Below are positions 35,658-45,186 of a DNA stretch of 64,000 nt, one piece after another. Under the pieces are notes generated by a model. That model was not told the origin of the DNA and ran no database searches. It saw only the letters and a program-made list of their open reading frames with translations. Origin of the DNA: Saprospiraceae bacterium (lineage in GTDB: Bacteria; Bacteroidota; Bacteroidia; Chitinophagales; Saprospiraceae); contig JADKCC010000057.1 of assembly GCA_016714785.1 (NCBI GenBank), positions 82,986-146,985 of the forward strand, read 5' to 3'. The translations under genes and the position numbers were made by a program. Numbering within the stretch: the first letter of the stretch is position 1; each line of letters opens with the position of its first letter.

Positions 35658-38117
35658 ATGCGACACATCATACTCTTTTTATTTACCATATTGTTATCTT
35701 CGTCTGTTATTGGTCAGCAATCTGGAAGTTTACCTACTGCTATTTTAATGACAGGCTTGGTAACTGAAGAGTCTTCTGGCAATCCTTTAGAATTTACAAC
35801 TGTATCGTTATTTTCACTAAGAGATAGTAGTTTGGTAAGTGGTGGACTCACTGATGATAAAGGAGTTTTTACTATTGATGCTAGCCCAGGCAAATTTTAT
35901 GCTGTAGTAGAATTTTTATCTTATTCGCCCAAAAGAATCAATAATATTACCATAGAAGCTGGCCAAAAAACGGTGGATCTTGGCACCATACCTTTGAGTG
36001 CTGATGCCATCGCATTAGAAACAGTAGAGATAGTTGGCCAAAAAAGTGAAACTACCTTCGCACTAGACAAAAGAGTATTTAATGTAGGTAAAGACCTATC
36101 CAATCGTGGTGGGACTGCCCAAGATATTCTAGACAATGTACCTTCGGTAACCGTAGATATAGATGGTGGTGTCAGTCTGAGAGGAAGTAGCAATGTGCGT
36201 ATCCTTATAGATGGCAAACCTAGTGGCCTCATAGGGACAGGAGCCAATGGTCTTAGATCTATACCAGCCAATATGATAGATCGAGTAGAGGTGATTACTA
36301 ATCCTTCAGCCCGTTATGAAGCAGAAGGTATGTCTGGCATCATCAATATAATCCTAAAAAAAGACAATAAAGCGGGTATCAATGGGAGTTTTGAAGTCTC
36401 AGGTGGTTGGCCTGAAAACTACGGTCTCGGCGCCAATGTCAACTATCGCAAAGGCAAATCCAACTTTTTTGTCAATTATGGTTTGAATTATAACAATAAT
36501 CCGTCCGAAGGTTATACTTATCAGGAGTTTATTAATGGAGATACTACAAGTGCATCTCATATAGTTAGAGATGGAGTAAGAACTAGATTGGCCAATAGTT
36601 TCAGAGCAGGTATGGAGTTTGAAATTGCTAAAAATCAAACATTGACGGGTTCATTCTTGTATAGATATGCTGAGAGCGACAATGAAACTCCAATCAAATA
36701 TTATGATCACGAATTTTATGGTAATGAGCCAAGAGGACGAAATCTAGTACCCATCCTAGACTATACACAAAGAGTAGAAAATGAAAAGGAGACAAGTCCA
36801 ACACTAGAATATAATCTCGATTATGTGAAAAGATATAAAACAGAAGGCAGAGAACTGAAGGCATCTGTACAGTATAGTAATAATGACGAAACAGAAAATG
36901 CCAACTATACAGAAGGCTTTTACGAAAATGGCATCTTCGCTGGAAATGATTTAATACAACAGTCAGAAAATGCTGAAAAACAGAAAAATATCATTTTCAC
37001 AACCGATTATGTACACCCAATATCCAAGGACAGCAAATTTGAAGCTGGACTGAGGACGCAGTTACGAAAAATAGGTAATAATTATTTAGTAGAAGAATTG
37101 GTAGAAAATAATTGGGAAAAAATAGCCGCTTTCTCCAATCAGTTTAAATACAATGAAGATGTACACGCCGCTTATGCTATTTATGGAACCAAGGTAAAAA
37201 AATTTTCATATCAAGCAGGATTGCGAGCAGAATACACGGGCTTAAGAACAGAACTCATAGAAACAGCACAGGTGAATCCTAGAGACTTTATTAATTTATT
37301 TCCGAGTGGACACATCAATTATGAATTTGCAGGTCAAAACCAAGTACAAGTAAGCTATTCTAGGCGAATACAAAGACCTAGATTTTGGGATTTAAATCCA
37401 TTTTTTACGTTTGCCGATAATAGAAACATCTTTAGTGGAAATCCAAATCTTAATCCAGAATTTACCAATAGTTATGAAATAGGACATGTCAAATATTGGG
37501 AAAAAGGAAACATAGGGACGAGCATCTTTTGGAGACATACCACAGATGTGATACAACGAGTGACCAATATCAATCCAGATGGTACCACCCTTACACAACC
37601 ATTAAATCTGGCGACATCTGACAATGCTGGCATAGAGTTTCTTTTTGCCTACAATCCGAACAAATGGTTGAGACTAGATGGAAATGCCAATATTTTTCGA
37701 AATATTATAGAAGGTGCCTATGAAGGTGCAGACTTGAGTGCCGATAGTTATAGTTGGTTCGGAAGGATAGGAAGTAGGATTAGTTTTTGGAAAAATGCAG
37801 ACTTACAGACTAGGTTTAACTATAGAGCACCGGTGGATATACCACAGGGTCAGCAGAAAGCACAGTATATTGTAGATATTGCGTTTAGTAAAGACTTTTG
37901 GAAAAATAATGCTACTTTTACATTGGCAGCTAGAGACCTTTTTAACTCTAGAAGGCGAAATACTGAAATATCTACCGATGAATTTTATCAAAGGGTAGAT
38001 CAACAATGGAGAAGAGCTCCAATAGTGGCCACAGTCAATTATAGACTTAATATGAAAAAAGAACGCAAAAAACCAGGCAAAGGAGATGGAGAGTTTGAAG
38101 GTGGCGGAGAGATGTAG
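35658..38117 (+). CDS. TonB-dependent-receptor-like outer membrane beta-barrel protein
   Basis: 819 aa with signal peptide MRHIILFLFTILLSSSVIG (then QQSGS). A carboxypeptidase-regulatory-like domain (about 35-125: GLVTEESSGNPLEFTTVSLFSL) is followed by a plug domain (about 150-240: NVGKDLSNRGGTAQDILDNVPS, VSLRGSSNVRILIDGKPSG, MIDRVEVITNPSARYEAEGMSGIINI). The outer-membrane barrel (about 255-800) has the signature YSRRIQRPRFWDLNPFF. It ends in a Lys/Gly-rich tail. No SusD partner is adjacent, so the ligand is unknown. The start at 35658 is supported by the -7 element at 35614-35621. Confidence 0.92.
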   Translation: MRHIILFLFTILLSSSVIGQQSGSLPTAILMTGLVTEESSGNPLEFTTVSLFSLRDSSLVSGGLTDDKGVFTIDASPGKFYAVVEFLSYSPKRINNITIEAGQKTVDLGTIPLSADAIALETVEIVGQKSETTFALDKRVFNVGKDLSNRGGTAQDILDNVPSVTVDIDGGVSLRGSSNVRILIDGKPSGLIGTGANGLRSIPANMIDRVEVITNPSARYEAEGMSGIINIILKKDNKAGINGSFEVSGGWPENYGLGANVNYRKGKSNFFVNYGLNYNNNPSEGYTYQEFINGDTTSASHIVRDGVRTRLANSFRAGMEFEIAKNQTLTGSFLYRYAESDNETPIKYYDHEFYGNEPRGRNLVPILDYTQRVENEKETSPTLEYNLDYVKRYKTEGRELKASVQYSNNDETENANYTEGFYENGIFAGNDLIQQSENAEKQKNIIFTTDYVHPISKDSKFEAGLRTQLRKIGNNYLVEELVENNWEKIAAFSNQFKYNEDVHAAYAIYGTKVKKFSYQAGLRAEYTGLRTELIETAQVNPRDFINLFPSGHINYEFAGQNQVQVSYSRRIQRPRFWDLNPFFTFADNRNIFSGNPNLNPEFTNSYEIGHVKYWEKGNIGTSIFWRHTTDVIQRVTNINPDGTTLTQPLNLATSDNAGIEFLFAYNPNKWLRLDGNANIFRNIIEGAYEGADLSADSYSWFGRIGSRISFWKNADLQTRFNYRAPVDIPQGQQKAQYIVDIAFSKDFWKNNATFTLAARDLFNSRRRNTEISTDEFYQRVDQQWRRAPIVATVNYRLNMKKERKKPGKGDGEFEGGGEM

Positions 38118-38216
38118 TGGTTTGTGATTTTTAACTTTTTATTTGTAATAAAGATAGTCCATTAATCGTTATCAAAATATTGAAAATAAAATCATTATAT
38201 CAATTATAAACAAAAT

Positions 38217-39125
38217 ATGGTAGCTTTGAGATATATAGCGGTTTGTTTTTTTATATTTTTGATTTCGAATATAAATAGCCAATCTCTCCAAGAAATGGAA
38301 ATAGAGATGGCTTATCATGCGGATGTTATGGTCAATGCATCTACACCACGCCATCGTACCAAAGCTATGGACCAATTCAATACCTTGTTTGCCCAAGCAT
38401 TGGCAAAAGAAGCTTCATTTGATTTTCCCTTCGACTCACTCAAATGGATATCAAAAAAATATCCTGCAGACATGTCTTTTAAAATATATACTTGGGAAGT
38501 GAAAGTTGCCGATGATGAAGTAAAATATTTTGGCGTAATCCAAAATAAAGATGGCACTACTTTTACACTAAAAGATGATTTCAAAAATGCAGAAGGTCTC
38601 GCTGATGAAGAATACAGTCATGAAAATTGGCTTGGTGCTTTGTATTATAATATCATGGAAAGCACTACGAAAAGCGGACAAAAATATTATCTACTATACG
38701 GTCTGAACAAATGGAGCAAATATGAAAATGTGAAACTGATAGATGTGCTATTTTTTTCCAAAGATGGACTACCTTATTTTGGACTACCTGTATTTAAGAA
38801 AAAAGTTAAAGATCAAAATGATGAAATCTATAACCGTTTAGCTTTCAAATATGCCTCGGATGCACAAATGACACTCAACTATAATCCCGGTATGCAAATG
38901 ATAATGGTGGACAATCTCATCCGCAAAATGAGTAGATTGCCCGGCCAACCCGAAACTTTAGTGCCAGATGGCAGTTATGTAGGATATAGTTTGGAAGATG
39001 GATATTGGAACAGAATAGACAAAATAGCCACAGAAGTCATGGATACAGCTCCAAGGCCAAAACCAGTGCTCGATGCCAGAAAAAATAAAAATATCATAGG
39101 GAAAGAAAAACCTTCAAAAAATTAG
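38217..39125 (+). CDS. Secreted protein of unknown function
   Basis: 302 aa with a signal peptide (MVALRYIAVCFFIFLISNINS, then QSLQEMEIEM). The mature protein is mixed: a helical part with HRTKAMDQFNTLFAQALAKEASFDFPFDSLKWISKKYPADMSF, then beta-rich sequence (KIYTWEVKVADDEVKYFGVIQ, YYLLYGLNKWSKYENVKLIDVLFF) and a conserved-looking NYNPGMQMIMVDNLI and LVPDGSYVGYSLEDGYWNRI. No known family. It lies 2 nt before the next secreted protein gene, so the two form an operon. Confidence 0.78.
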   Translation: MVALRYIAVCFFIFLISNINSQSLQEMEIEMAYHADVMVNASTPRHRTKAMDQFNTLFAQALAKEASFDFPFDSLKWISKKYPADMSFKIYTWEVKVADDEVKYFGVIQNKDGTTFTLKDDFKNAEGLADEEYSHENWLGALYYNIMESTTKSGQKYYLLYGLNKWSKYENVKLIDVLFFSKDGLPYFGLPVFKKKVKDQNDEIYNRLAFKYASDAQMTLNYNPGMQMIMVDNLIRKMSRLPGQPETLVPDGSYVGYSLEDGYWNRIDKIATEVMDTAPRPKPVLDARKNKNIIGKEKPSKN

Positions 39126-39127
39126 AA

Positions 39128-39865
39128 ATGAAATATATCATCATTAACACATTCATTTTTGCATTAACATCTGCATTAGTAGGTCAAACAAAACTCAGAG
39201 ACAATCAATTAGAAGGTTACATCATAACTGCTGACGGTACTAAATCGGAAGTGGCGATAGAAATAGAAGACGTCAATCTACCATGGACATTTCAGGATGA
39301 TGTCAAATATTATGACAGAGCTTTACTTACGGGAGCAAGGGTGAAGAGAGAGTTAAAAAAGAACTTGGTCGCAGGAGAAATAATCGAATATGGATTTGCC
39401 AATAGACGATTTGTACATGTCTATTATCATGTAAAAGGCAAAGGTGATGATGTACTAAAATCAACTATGGATAAGATAAAAGGAGAAAAAAACATGGATT
39501 TTTTTGCAGAGATCATTAAAGATGGCAAAATACAATTACTTAAATTTTATCAGCCTCCTGTCATCACCGATGAAGATTATGATGACGACGAATTGATCAA
39601 AAAAATTACCACAGAAGCAAAAGAAAATTTTGATATTTTAATCGCTCGAGATGGTCAAAAAGCGAAACCAATACAAGAAATTAGTTATAAAACATTTTTT
39701 GAAGATTGTCCATTTGTAGTCAATAAATTTGAAAACAAGCGATATAAATTTACTCCTACTTCTGGCATCAAAAAATTGCTCAAATCCGATGGATTGTCAG
39801 GTGCTAAACTAGAATCAGCTGCCAATTTGGTTGTTGATGACTACATGACAAAATGTGCCAAATAA
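39128..39865 (+). CDS. Secreted protein of unknown function
   Basis: 245 aa with a signal peptide (MKYIIINTFIFALTSALVG, then QTKLRDNQLEGYI). The N-terminal beta-rich half includes EGYIITADGTKSEVAIEIEDV and a stretch with YDRALLTGARVKRELK. The C-terminal helical part includes YKTFFEDCPFVVNKFENK. This segment and the overall layout recall the protein at 12741-13448. It lies 2 nt after the preceding secreted protein gene. No known function. Confidence 0.75.
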   Translation: MKYIIINTFIFALTSALVGQTKLRDNQLEGYIITADGTKSEVAIEIEDVNLPWTFQDDVKYYDRALLTGARVKRELKKNLVAGEIIEYGFANRRFVHVYYHVKGKGDDVLKSTMDKIKGEKNMDFFAEIIKDGKIQLLKFYQPPVITDEDYDDDELIKKITTEAKENFDILIARDGQKAKPIQEISYKTFFEDCPFVVNKFENKRYKFTPTSGIKKLLKSDGLSGAKLESAANLVVDDYMTKCAK

Positions 39866-39929
39866 TGCCACATTCTAAAATATGAATATCATTTATTCAG
39901 TTTTTATTTATAAAATACTGGACTTAGTG

Positions 39930-39937
39930 TATATTTG
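39930..39937 (+). promoter_or_regulatory. -7 element upstream of malQ
   Basis: TATATTTG, 68 nt before the malQ start. The -33 position holds TTTA instead of TTTG. Confidence 0.4.
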
Positions 39938-40005
39938 CCACTAATATACATTGTTATCCTATAGATAGCAATCATCATTGTAAAGCCGATATACAACCAA
40001 CCATT

Positions 40006-42684
40006 ATGAATTTACATTTTCATCTGCATTATAAAACTGTGTATGGAGAGCAGATTGGCATTGAATATTTTTATGACAATACTGACGAAAAACATAAATC
40101 CACTCTTACTTTTCAGACTTATGATGGAGAAAACTGGTCAGGTCAACTTCCGATTTCAAAGATTATTACCGTACACTACAGATATGTAATGCTAAAAGAT
40201 GGCAAAGTGGCCGTCACAGAATGGGGAAAATATAGGAATATAGCACCACAAAAAGGTATAAACACAATAATAGAAGATAAGTGGAGACCACGAGCTAATG
40301 AAAACAACGCCTTTTTGTCCACAGCGTTTACTGACTCAATATTCCGAAGATCTGCCCATACGAAAGCTAAAAAATCTTCCAAAACAATTACTAAAAATAG
40401 CATAACATTTAGATTGACATCTGCGACCATTCAACCACATTTGTCATTTGGCATCATTGGCAATACCAAAGCCTTGGGTGAATGGGAAAAGCCTTTAATG
40501 ATGGATGAAAGTGATTTTCCTGAATGGAAGATTGATATCCCAATACATGATGACAATATTCAGCTATCCTACAAATATGTGGTGCTTGACACCGCTGATC
40601 AAACCATCAAAGTATGGGAAGAAGGCGAAAATCGTGTTTGTCATTTAGCTCTTTCTGCCGACCAAAAACACCAAATCGTCATTGCCGATGATCAGTTCAG
40701 ATACAAAGATGCACATTGGCGTGGCGCAGGCGTAGCCATACCGGTATTTTCATTGCGCAGTCATCAAGGATTTGGGATTGGTGAGTTTGCTGATTTAAGA
40801 TTACTTACAGATTGGACTGCTGAGTTGGGTATGAATATCATCCAAGTCTTACCTGTCAATGATACCATTGCCAATAAAAATTGGGTAGATAGTTATCCTT
40901 ATGCAGCCATATCTGTTTTCGCACTACATCCACTGTACATCCATTTGCCAAGTATTGCTACATTTAAAGACAAAAAAATACAGAAGGATTTTGATGCAGA
41001 ATGTAAAGCATTAAATGCTCTAGATAAAGTTGATTTTGAAAAGGTTTTAGATGCTAAATTTCGGTATTTGCGTATTCTTTTTGATCAAGAGTATGCGTCA
41101 TTTAAACTGAGCAGCGAATACCAAGATTTTTATAATAACAATACTACTTGGCTGAAGCAATATGCTGTATTCTGCCATTTGCGCGACAAAAACAAAACTT
41201 GCAATTTTAATCTTTGGCCCGAATACGCTCAATACACTGAGGATGTTTTACACACATTGTGCAATACTTCTTATAAAGACTTTTATGAGATAGAATTTTA
41301 CTATTTCATTCAGTTTCATGCAGACAAACAATTGCTAGAAGCTAAAGAATACGCTAGGACAAAAAGTGTAGTACTCAAAGGAGATTTGCCCATTGGTATA
41401 TATAGGCATAGTTGCGATGCTTGGGTAGCACCTTCACTCTACAATATGGATGAGCAAGCAGGAGCACCACCAGATGATTATGCAGTTTTGGGTCAAAATT
41501 GGGGATTTCCTACTTACAATTGGGCAGTAATGGCCAAAGACGGATTTAACTGGTGGAGACAGCGGATGCAACAGCTCAATAGATATTTTGACGCTCTGCG
41601 TATAGATCACATATTAGGGTTTTTTAGAATTTGGTCCATACCTACGCATCAAGTAGAGGGCACGATGGGTATGTTTAATCCAAGACTGCCAGTATCTAGA
41701 GATGAGTTAAATGGTTATGGAATCACCGGTGACCTAACAAGGTACACATTACCGTACATCACACAAGATATTTTAAAACAGCTTTTCGGAAAAGATGTGG
41801 AAGATATATTTGAAATATTTTTCTCTATCAGTAAAGATGGTAAAATAGTTTTTAAATCTTCGTTTGATGATCAGCAAAAGATCAGTGTTTTTATCAGCCA
41901 AAATACACAATATAGCAAATATGAAAAGTCATTACTTAGATTGATGACTGAAGTATTATTGTTGGTAGAACCAAATACAGATGGTCATTATTTTAATCCT
42001 AGGATAACACTATCTACGACTTATTTTTACAGCCAATTGGACAATTACACCAAGGCGAGATTTAATGCACTTTACAATGATTATTACTTCAAAAGGCATG
42101 ATGAATATTGGAAGCAGCAAGCATTGTGGAAGTTGCCTGCGATCCTTGATGCTAGCAATATGCTGATTTGTGGTGAAGATCTAGGTATGATACCACAATC
42201 TGTGCCAGGTGTAATGCGAGAAATGAACATCATCTCATTAGAAATACAAAGAATGCCCAAAGGCAATGCAAAATTTGGTGAGGTGAGATCTTATCCATAC
42301 TTTTCGGTATGCAGTCCATCTTGCCATGATATGTCCACCATCAGAGGTTGGTGGCAAGGGGACCATGAATTGGCTAAAGAATATTTTTATAATTACCTCC
42401 ATAGGTATGGCTTGGCCCCGATGGATTGCAGTCCTGATATAGTGCAAGCTATCGTAGATGATCATCTAGCATCACCGAGTATGATGGCGATATTTCCTAT
42501 ACAGGATTTGATAGGGATGGATGCTACTTTGCGAAATCAGACAGCAGAAGCAGAGCAAATCAATGAACCAAGCAATCCAAAACATTATTGGCGTTTTAGA
42601 TTTCATATTGCCTTAAATGACCTGCTCGATGCCAAGGAATTAAATACAAAGATCAAAGAAATGGTCAAAAAGAATGGAAGATAG
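40006..42684 (+). CDS. malQ: 4-alpha-glucanotransferase with N-terminal starch-binding domains
   Basis: GH77 amylomaltase that moves alpha-1,4-glucan chains, used in glycogen or maltodextrin turnover. At 892 aa it is far longer than E. coli MalQ because of two CBM20-like domains in front (about 1-105; 125-230, with IIGNTKALGEWEKPLMM). The catalytic domain (from about 245) has VFSLRSHQGFGIGEFADLR, the nucleophile in FDALRIDHILGFFRIWSIP, the acid/base Glu in LICGEDLGMIPQSVP, and CSPSCHDMSTIRGWW. It has no signal peptide, so it is cytosolic. This type resembles plant DPE2, which prefers maltose and branched glucan. Confidence 0.95.
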   Translation: MNLHFHLHYKTVYGEQIGIEYFYDNTDEKHKSTLTFQTYDGENWSGQLPISKIITVHYRYVMLKDGKVAVTEWGKYRNIAPQKGINTIIEDKWRPRANENNAFLSTAFTDSIFRRSAHTKAKKSSKTITKNSITFRLTSATIQPHLSFGIIGNTKALGEWEKPLMMDESDFPEWKIDIPIHDDNIQLSYKYVVLDTADQTIKVWEEGENRVCHLALSADQKHQIVIADDQFRYKDAHWRGAGVAIPVFSLRSHQGFGIGEFADLRLLTDWTAELGMNIIQVLPVNDTIANKNWVDSYPYAAISVFALHPLYIHLPSIATFKDKKIQKDFDAECKALNALDKVDFEKVLDAKFRYLRILFDQEYASFKLSSEYQDFYNNNTTWLKQYAVFCHLRDKNKTCNFNLWPEYAQYTEDVLHTLCNTSYKDFYEIEFYYFIQFHADKQLLEAKEYARTKSVVLKGDLPIGIYRHSCDAWVAPSLYNMDEQAGAPPDDYAVLGQNWGFPTYNWAVMAKDGFNWWRQRMQQLNRYFDALRIDHILGFFRIWSIPTHQVEGTMGMFNPRLPVSRDELNGYGITGDLTRYTLPYITQDILKQLFGKDVEDIFEIFFSISKDGKIVFKSSFDDQQKISVFISQNTQYSKYEKSLLRLMTEVLLLVEPNTDGHYFNPRITLSTTYFYSQLDNYTKARFNALYNDYYFKRHDEYWKQQALWKLPAILDASNMLICGEDLGMIPQSVPGVMREMNIISLEIQRMPKGNAKFGEVRSYPYFSVCSPSCHDMSTIRGWWQGDHELAKEYFYNYLHRYGLAPMDCSPDIVQAIVDDHLASPSMMAIFPIQDLIGMDATLRNQTAEAEQINEPSNPKHYWRFRFHIALNDLLDAKELNTKIKEMVKKNGR

Positions 42685-42707
42685 GTAAATATACATTGGG
42701 AGCAGTA

Positions 42708-43718
42708 TTAAAAATAATTACTTTTGGGCCAGTTATTTAAAAAAACTTGGCAACTTTCCGACACTGTTTGGTCTATAGGTCTGTATTTTAACCCTAAAAT
42801 ATCAACAGATTTTTCATTAGAATATTGGGCTTCAACCGAGGTACTTTTTATAGTTTCTTGCGTGATTGCTGGTGCGTTGTTCATTATAAATGACCGTACC
42901 GCTTCAAGGCGCCAGATGATACCAGCAAGAAGATAATTAATTTTTTTGTTAGGTGGATCTACGTTTAAGCTTTTAGCGATTTTTTCAAACATAATTTTGA
43001 AAGAAACATTTTCGGCACTGATGATGAATCTTTGACCATTATGGTCGCCATTAAGTGAGAGCAACACAGCTTCTGCAACATCTCTTACATCAACCCAGCC
43101 ATTAGTTCCCTCAGGATAATACTTCATACCATAGTAAATCTTTTTAAAGATTTGTAATGATGATTTATGCCAGTTTCCAGCACCTAATATCATAGATGGG
43201 TTTAATATAGTGACATTTAGACCTTCTACATGTCCACGCCATACTTCCTGCTCAGCAAGAAATTTTGACAATCCATAAGTGGTGTCAAATTCACTATGAC
43301 TAAACATTAATTTTTCATCGATAGCTTCCTTTTTTTTCCTACGGCCAATTGCGGCTATGGAGCTGATATGAATAAACTTTTTTATTCCAGTTTCCAAGGA
43401 AACATTGATTAAATTGGCAGTACCGTTCATAGCTGTTTCTATCATTTTTTTCTTATCCTTGGTAGAAAAAGTAACAATAGCCGCAGCATGTATGATCACA
43501 TCCATATCTTTCAATTGCGTTTCAAGCATAGGTACATTCATAAGGTCTCCCTTCACCCAATGTACTTTTGAAGCAATGTCATTGTTCGAAGTGTCACCAT
43601 CAGTCCTTCTTAGGCAATAGATGTTGTGAAATCCAGCACTAATAAGTTTTTTGACAATATAACTGCCAACAAATCCAGTAGCTCCGGTAATAAAAACTTT
43701 ACTATTTGTTGGCAGCAT
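42708..43718 (-). CDS. NAD-dependent epimerase/dehydratase (extended SDR)
   Basis: 336-aa Rossmann-fold enzyme. The nucleotide site VFITGATGFVGSYIVKKL is at residues 8-25 (GxxGxxG), DVIIHAAAIVTF at about 74-85, and the catalytic Tyr-Lys pair in TYGLSKFLAEQEV (about 150). The start MLPTNSK is close to the fold. It resembles dihydroflavonol reductase/3-beta-HSD-like proteins in general build (LNPSMILGAGNWH, WVDVRDVAEAVLLSL). The substrate is not known. It is the last of a run of minus-strand genes. Confidence 0.88.
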   Translation of the reverse strand: MLPTNSKVFITGATGFVGSYIVKKLISAGFHNIYCLRRTDGDTSNNDIASKVHWVKGDLMNVPMLETQLKDMDVIIHAAAIVTFSTKDKKKMIETAMNGTANLINVSLETGIKKFIHISSIAAIGRRKKKEAIDEKLMFSHSEFDTTYGLSKFLAEQEVWRGHVEGLNVTILNPSMILGAGNWHKSSLQIFKKIYYGMKYYPEGTNGWVDVRDVAEAVLLSLNGDHNGQRFIISAENVSFKIMFEKIAKSLNVDPPNKKINYLLAGIIWRLEAVRSFIMNNAPAITQETIKSTSVEAQYSNEKSVDILGLKYRPIDQTVSESCQVFLNNWPKSNYF

Positions 43719-43766
43719 TATGTGTGGATAATAAAAGAATTTAAAATCATCTAAAAAAACAAAAAT

Positions 43767-44189
43767 TTACGATTCAAAAACCTCAATTTCTGCATGTACC
43801 TTAACTAAATCGGTAAATTTACCTTTAAATCTTGTAGCTTTCACCATGTGATTGTCTATCCAATGATAATTGCCACCTCTTGGTTTTCCTACTAAGAGGC
43901 CATGATACTTAAATCCATGCTTTTTTAACCAATATTCTGTTATATCTCTATGCTCTTCTGTTCTCGATGTAAAAAAAGTGATGATATTACCTTCGTCATA
44001 CCATTTATTACAAATTTCTAAAGCATCCGGATAGGGCTCACAGGTTCCCATTCTTTCTGGTTCTTCATTTGGCACATCGTCGCATATAGTACCATCGATA
44101 TCTATCAGATAGTTTTTAACATCCGACGGCAAGATAGGGCTGATATTTTCGCCCTTTTCATTTTTGATTGTTTTAAGACTAAGACTCAT
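43767..44189 (-). CDS. Small HAD-like phosphatase
   Basis: 140 aa. The HAD nucleophile motif YLIDIDGTICDD (Asp near residue 30, DxDGT) is clear. FFTSRTEEHRDITEYWLKKHGFKYHGLLVGKPRGG (about 75-110) gives motif II (Ser/Thr) and the Lys of motif III. A conserved IDNH follows. It is short, with no real cap domain, so it likely acts on a phosphorylated sugar or a large substrate. Similar genes are often mislabelled as phosphoheptose isomerase. It lies 25 nt after the M23 peptidase gene on the minus strand. Confidence 0.82.
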   Translation of the reverse strand: MSLSLKTIKNEKGENISPILPSDVKNYLIDIDGTICDDVPNEEPERMGTCEPYPDALEICNKWYDEGNIITFFTSRTEEHRDITEYWLKKHGFKYHGLLVGKPRGGNYHWIDNHMVKATRFKGKFTDLVKVHAEIEVFES

Positions 44190-44214
44190 TATTTAACACA
44201 TTAATTACAAAATA

Positions 44215-45045
44215 CTATTGAAAAGTGATATAGTTTTGAGGATTTACATATTGACCGTCATACCACATTTCAAAATGAAGATGTGGCCCTGATGATTGTT
44301 CACCAGTATTTCCAATGATCGCTACAGCTTGTCCAGTTTTTACGATATCACCAGTTTTTACAAGTAAGGCAGAATTGTGCTTGTAAACGGACACTACATT
44401 TTTATTGTGTTGGATATATACCACATTTCCTGCATTGACAGATTGTTCAGCATTGATTACCACACCGTCCATGATGGCTTTGATTGGTGTATCCTTGGCA
44501 GAAAGTATATCTACTCCATAATGCTGAATATCAGGCTGAAAACCAGCTGCCACTTTTCCGAAAACTGGTGTGGCAAATTTTAAAAAATCAAGTTCTTTGG
44601 CTCTAGTGGTTTCCTTAAGATCTGCATGATTGACTAATTCAGGATGGATGCTTTTGAGCTTTGCAATAGAATCAATTTTTTCCACACTTGCATTATGGAT
44701 GCCACCTGTCAACATATTTTTTAAACCTGTGGTATATACATCATACGCCGATATATCTTTTTCTAGTTCATCTACTTTTTTAGAAAGTTCTATAAATTTT
44801 TTGTTATCACTGATATCGCCATACCCAGGTATGAGTCTCTTTACAGGTGTAAAAACAATAAATGATATCACCATAGTAGCCAAAAGTATAGCTACAACAC
44901 TAATGAATATATAAAAACTAAGTAATGATAAGTTGTATGATCCTACTTCTTCAAGATTTTCATCATCAAGAATAGATATCCTATAGGTATCTCTCATCCT
45001 ATCTAACAACTTTCTTTTTACTGGTGATCCGTCCGGCATGGACAT
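44215..45045 (-). CDS. Membrane-anchored M23 (LytM-type) metallopeptidase
   Basis: 276 aa, predicted to cut peptidoglycan cross-links or regulate an amidase. One membrane helix (about 42-68: LSFYIFISVVAILLATMVISFIVF) places the C terminus in the periplasm. A short coiled-coil linker follows (FIELSKKVDELEKDI). The LytM domain (about 170-270) has the zinc ligands in HYGVD and GPHLHFEMWYDG, plus YKHNSALLVKTGDIVKTGQAVAIIG. All metal ligands appear present. The -7 element TATTTTTG on the minus strand is at 45077-45084. Confidence 0.93.
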   Translation of the reverse strand: MSMPDGSPVKRKLLDRMRDTYRISILDDENLEEVGSYNLSLLSFYIFISVVAILLATMVISFIVFTPVKRLIPGYGDISDNKKFIELSKKVDELEKDISAYDVYTTGLKNMLTGGIHNASVEKIDSIAKLKSIHPELVNHADLKETTRAKELDFLKFATPVFGKVAAGFQPDIQHYGVDILSAKDTPIKAIMDGVVINAEQSVNAGNVVYIQHNKNVVSVYKHNSALLVKTGDIVKTGQAVAIIGNTGEQSSGPHLHFEMWYDGQYVNPQNYITFQ

Positions 45046-45139
45046 TTTTTTAAGTGAAAAATATAATAATTTTGCGCAAAAATAGTTATATTATATTTAG
45101 AGGATGTAAAATTTATATTTATTTAACAAAATAACTAAT

Positions 45140-45147
45140 TATCTTTG
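45140..45147 (+). promoter_or_regulatory. -7 element upstream of porW
   Basis: TATCTTTG lies 39 nt before the TTG start at 45187. No clear -33 TTG is seen. Confidence 0.45.
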
Positions 45148-45186
45148 CATCCTGAAATTAAATATTAAAATAAATTGTAATATATT

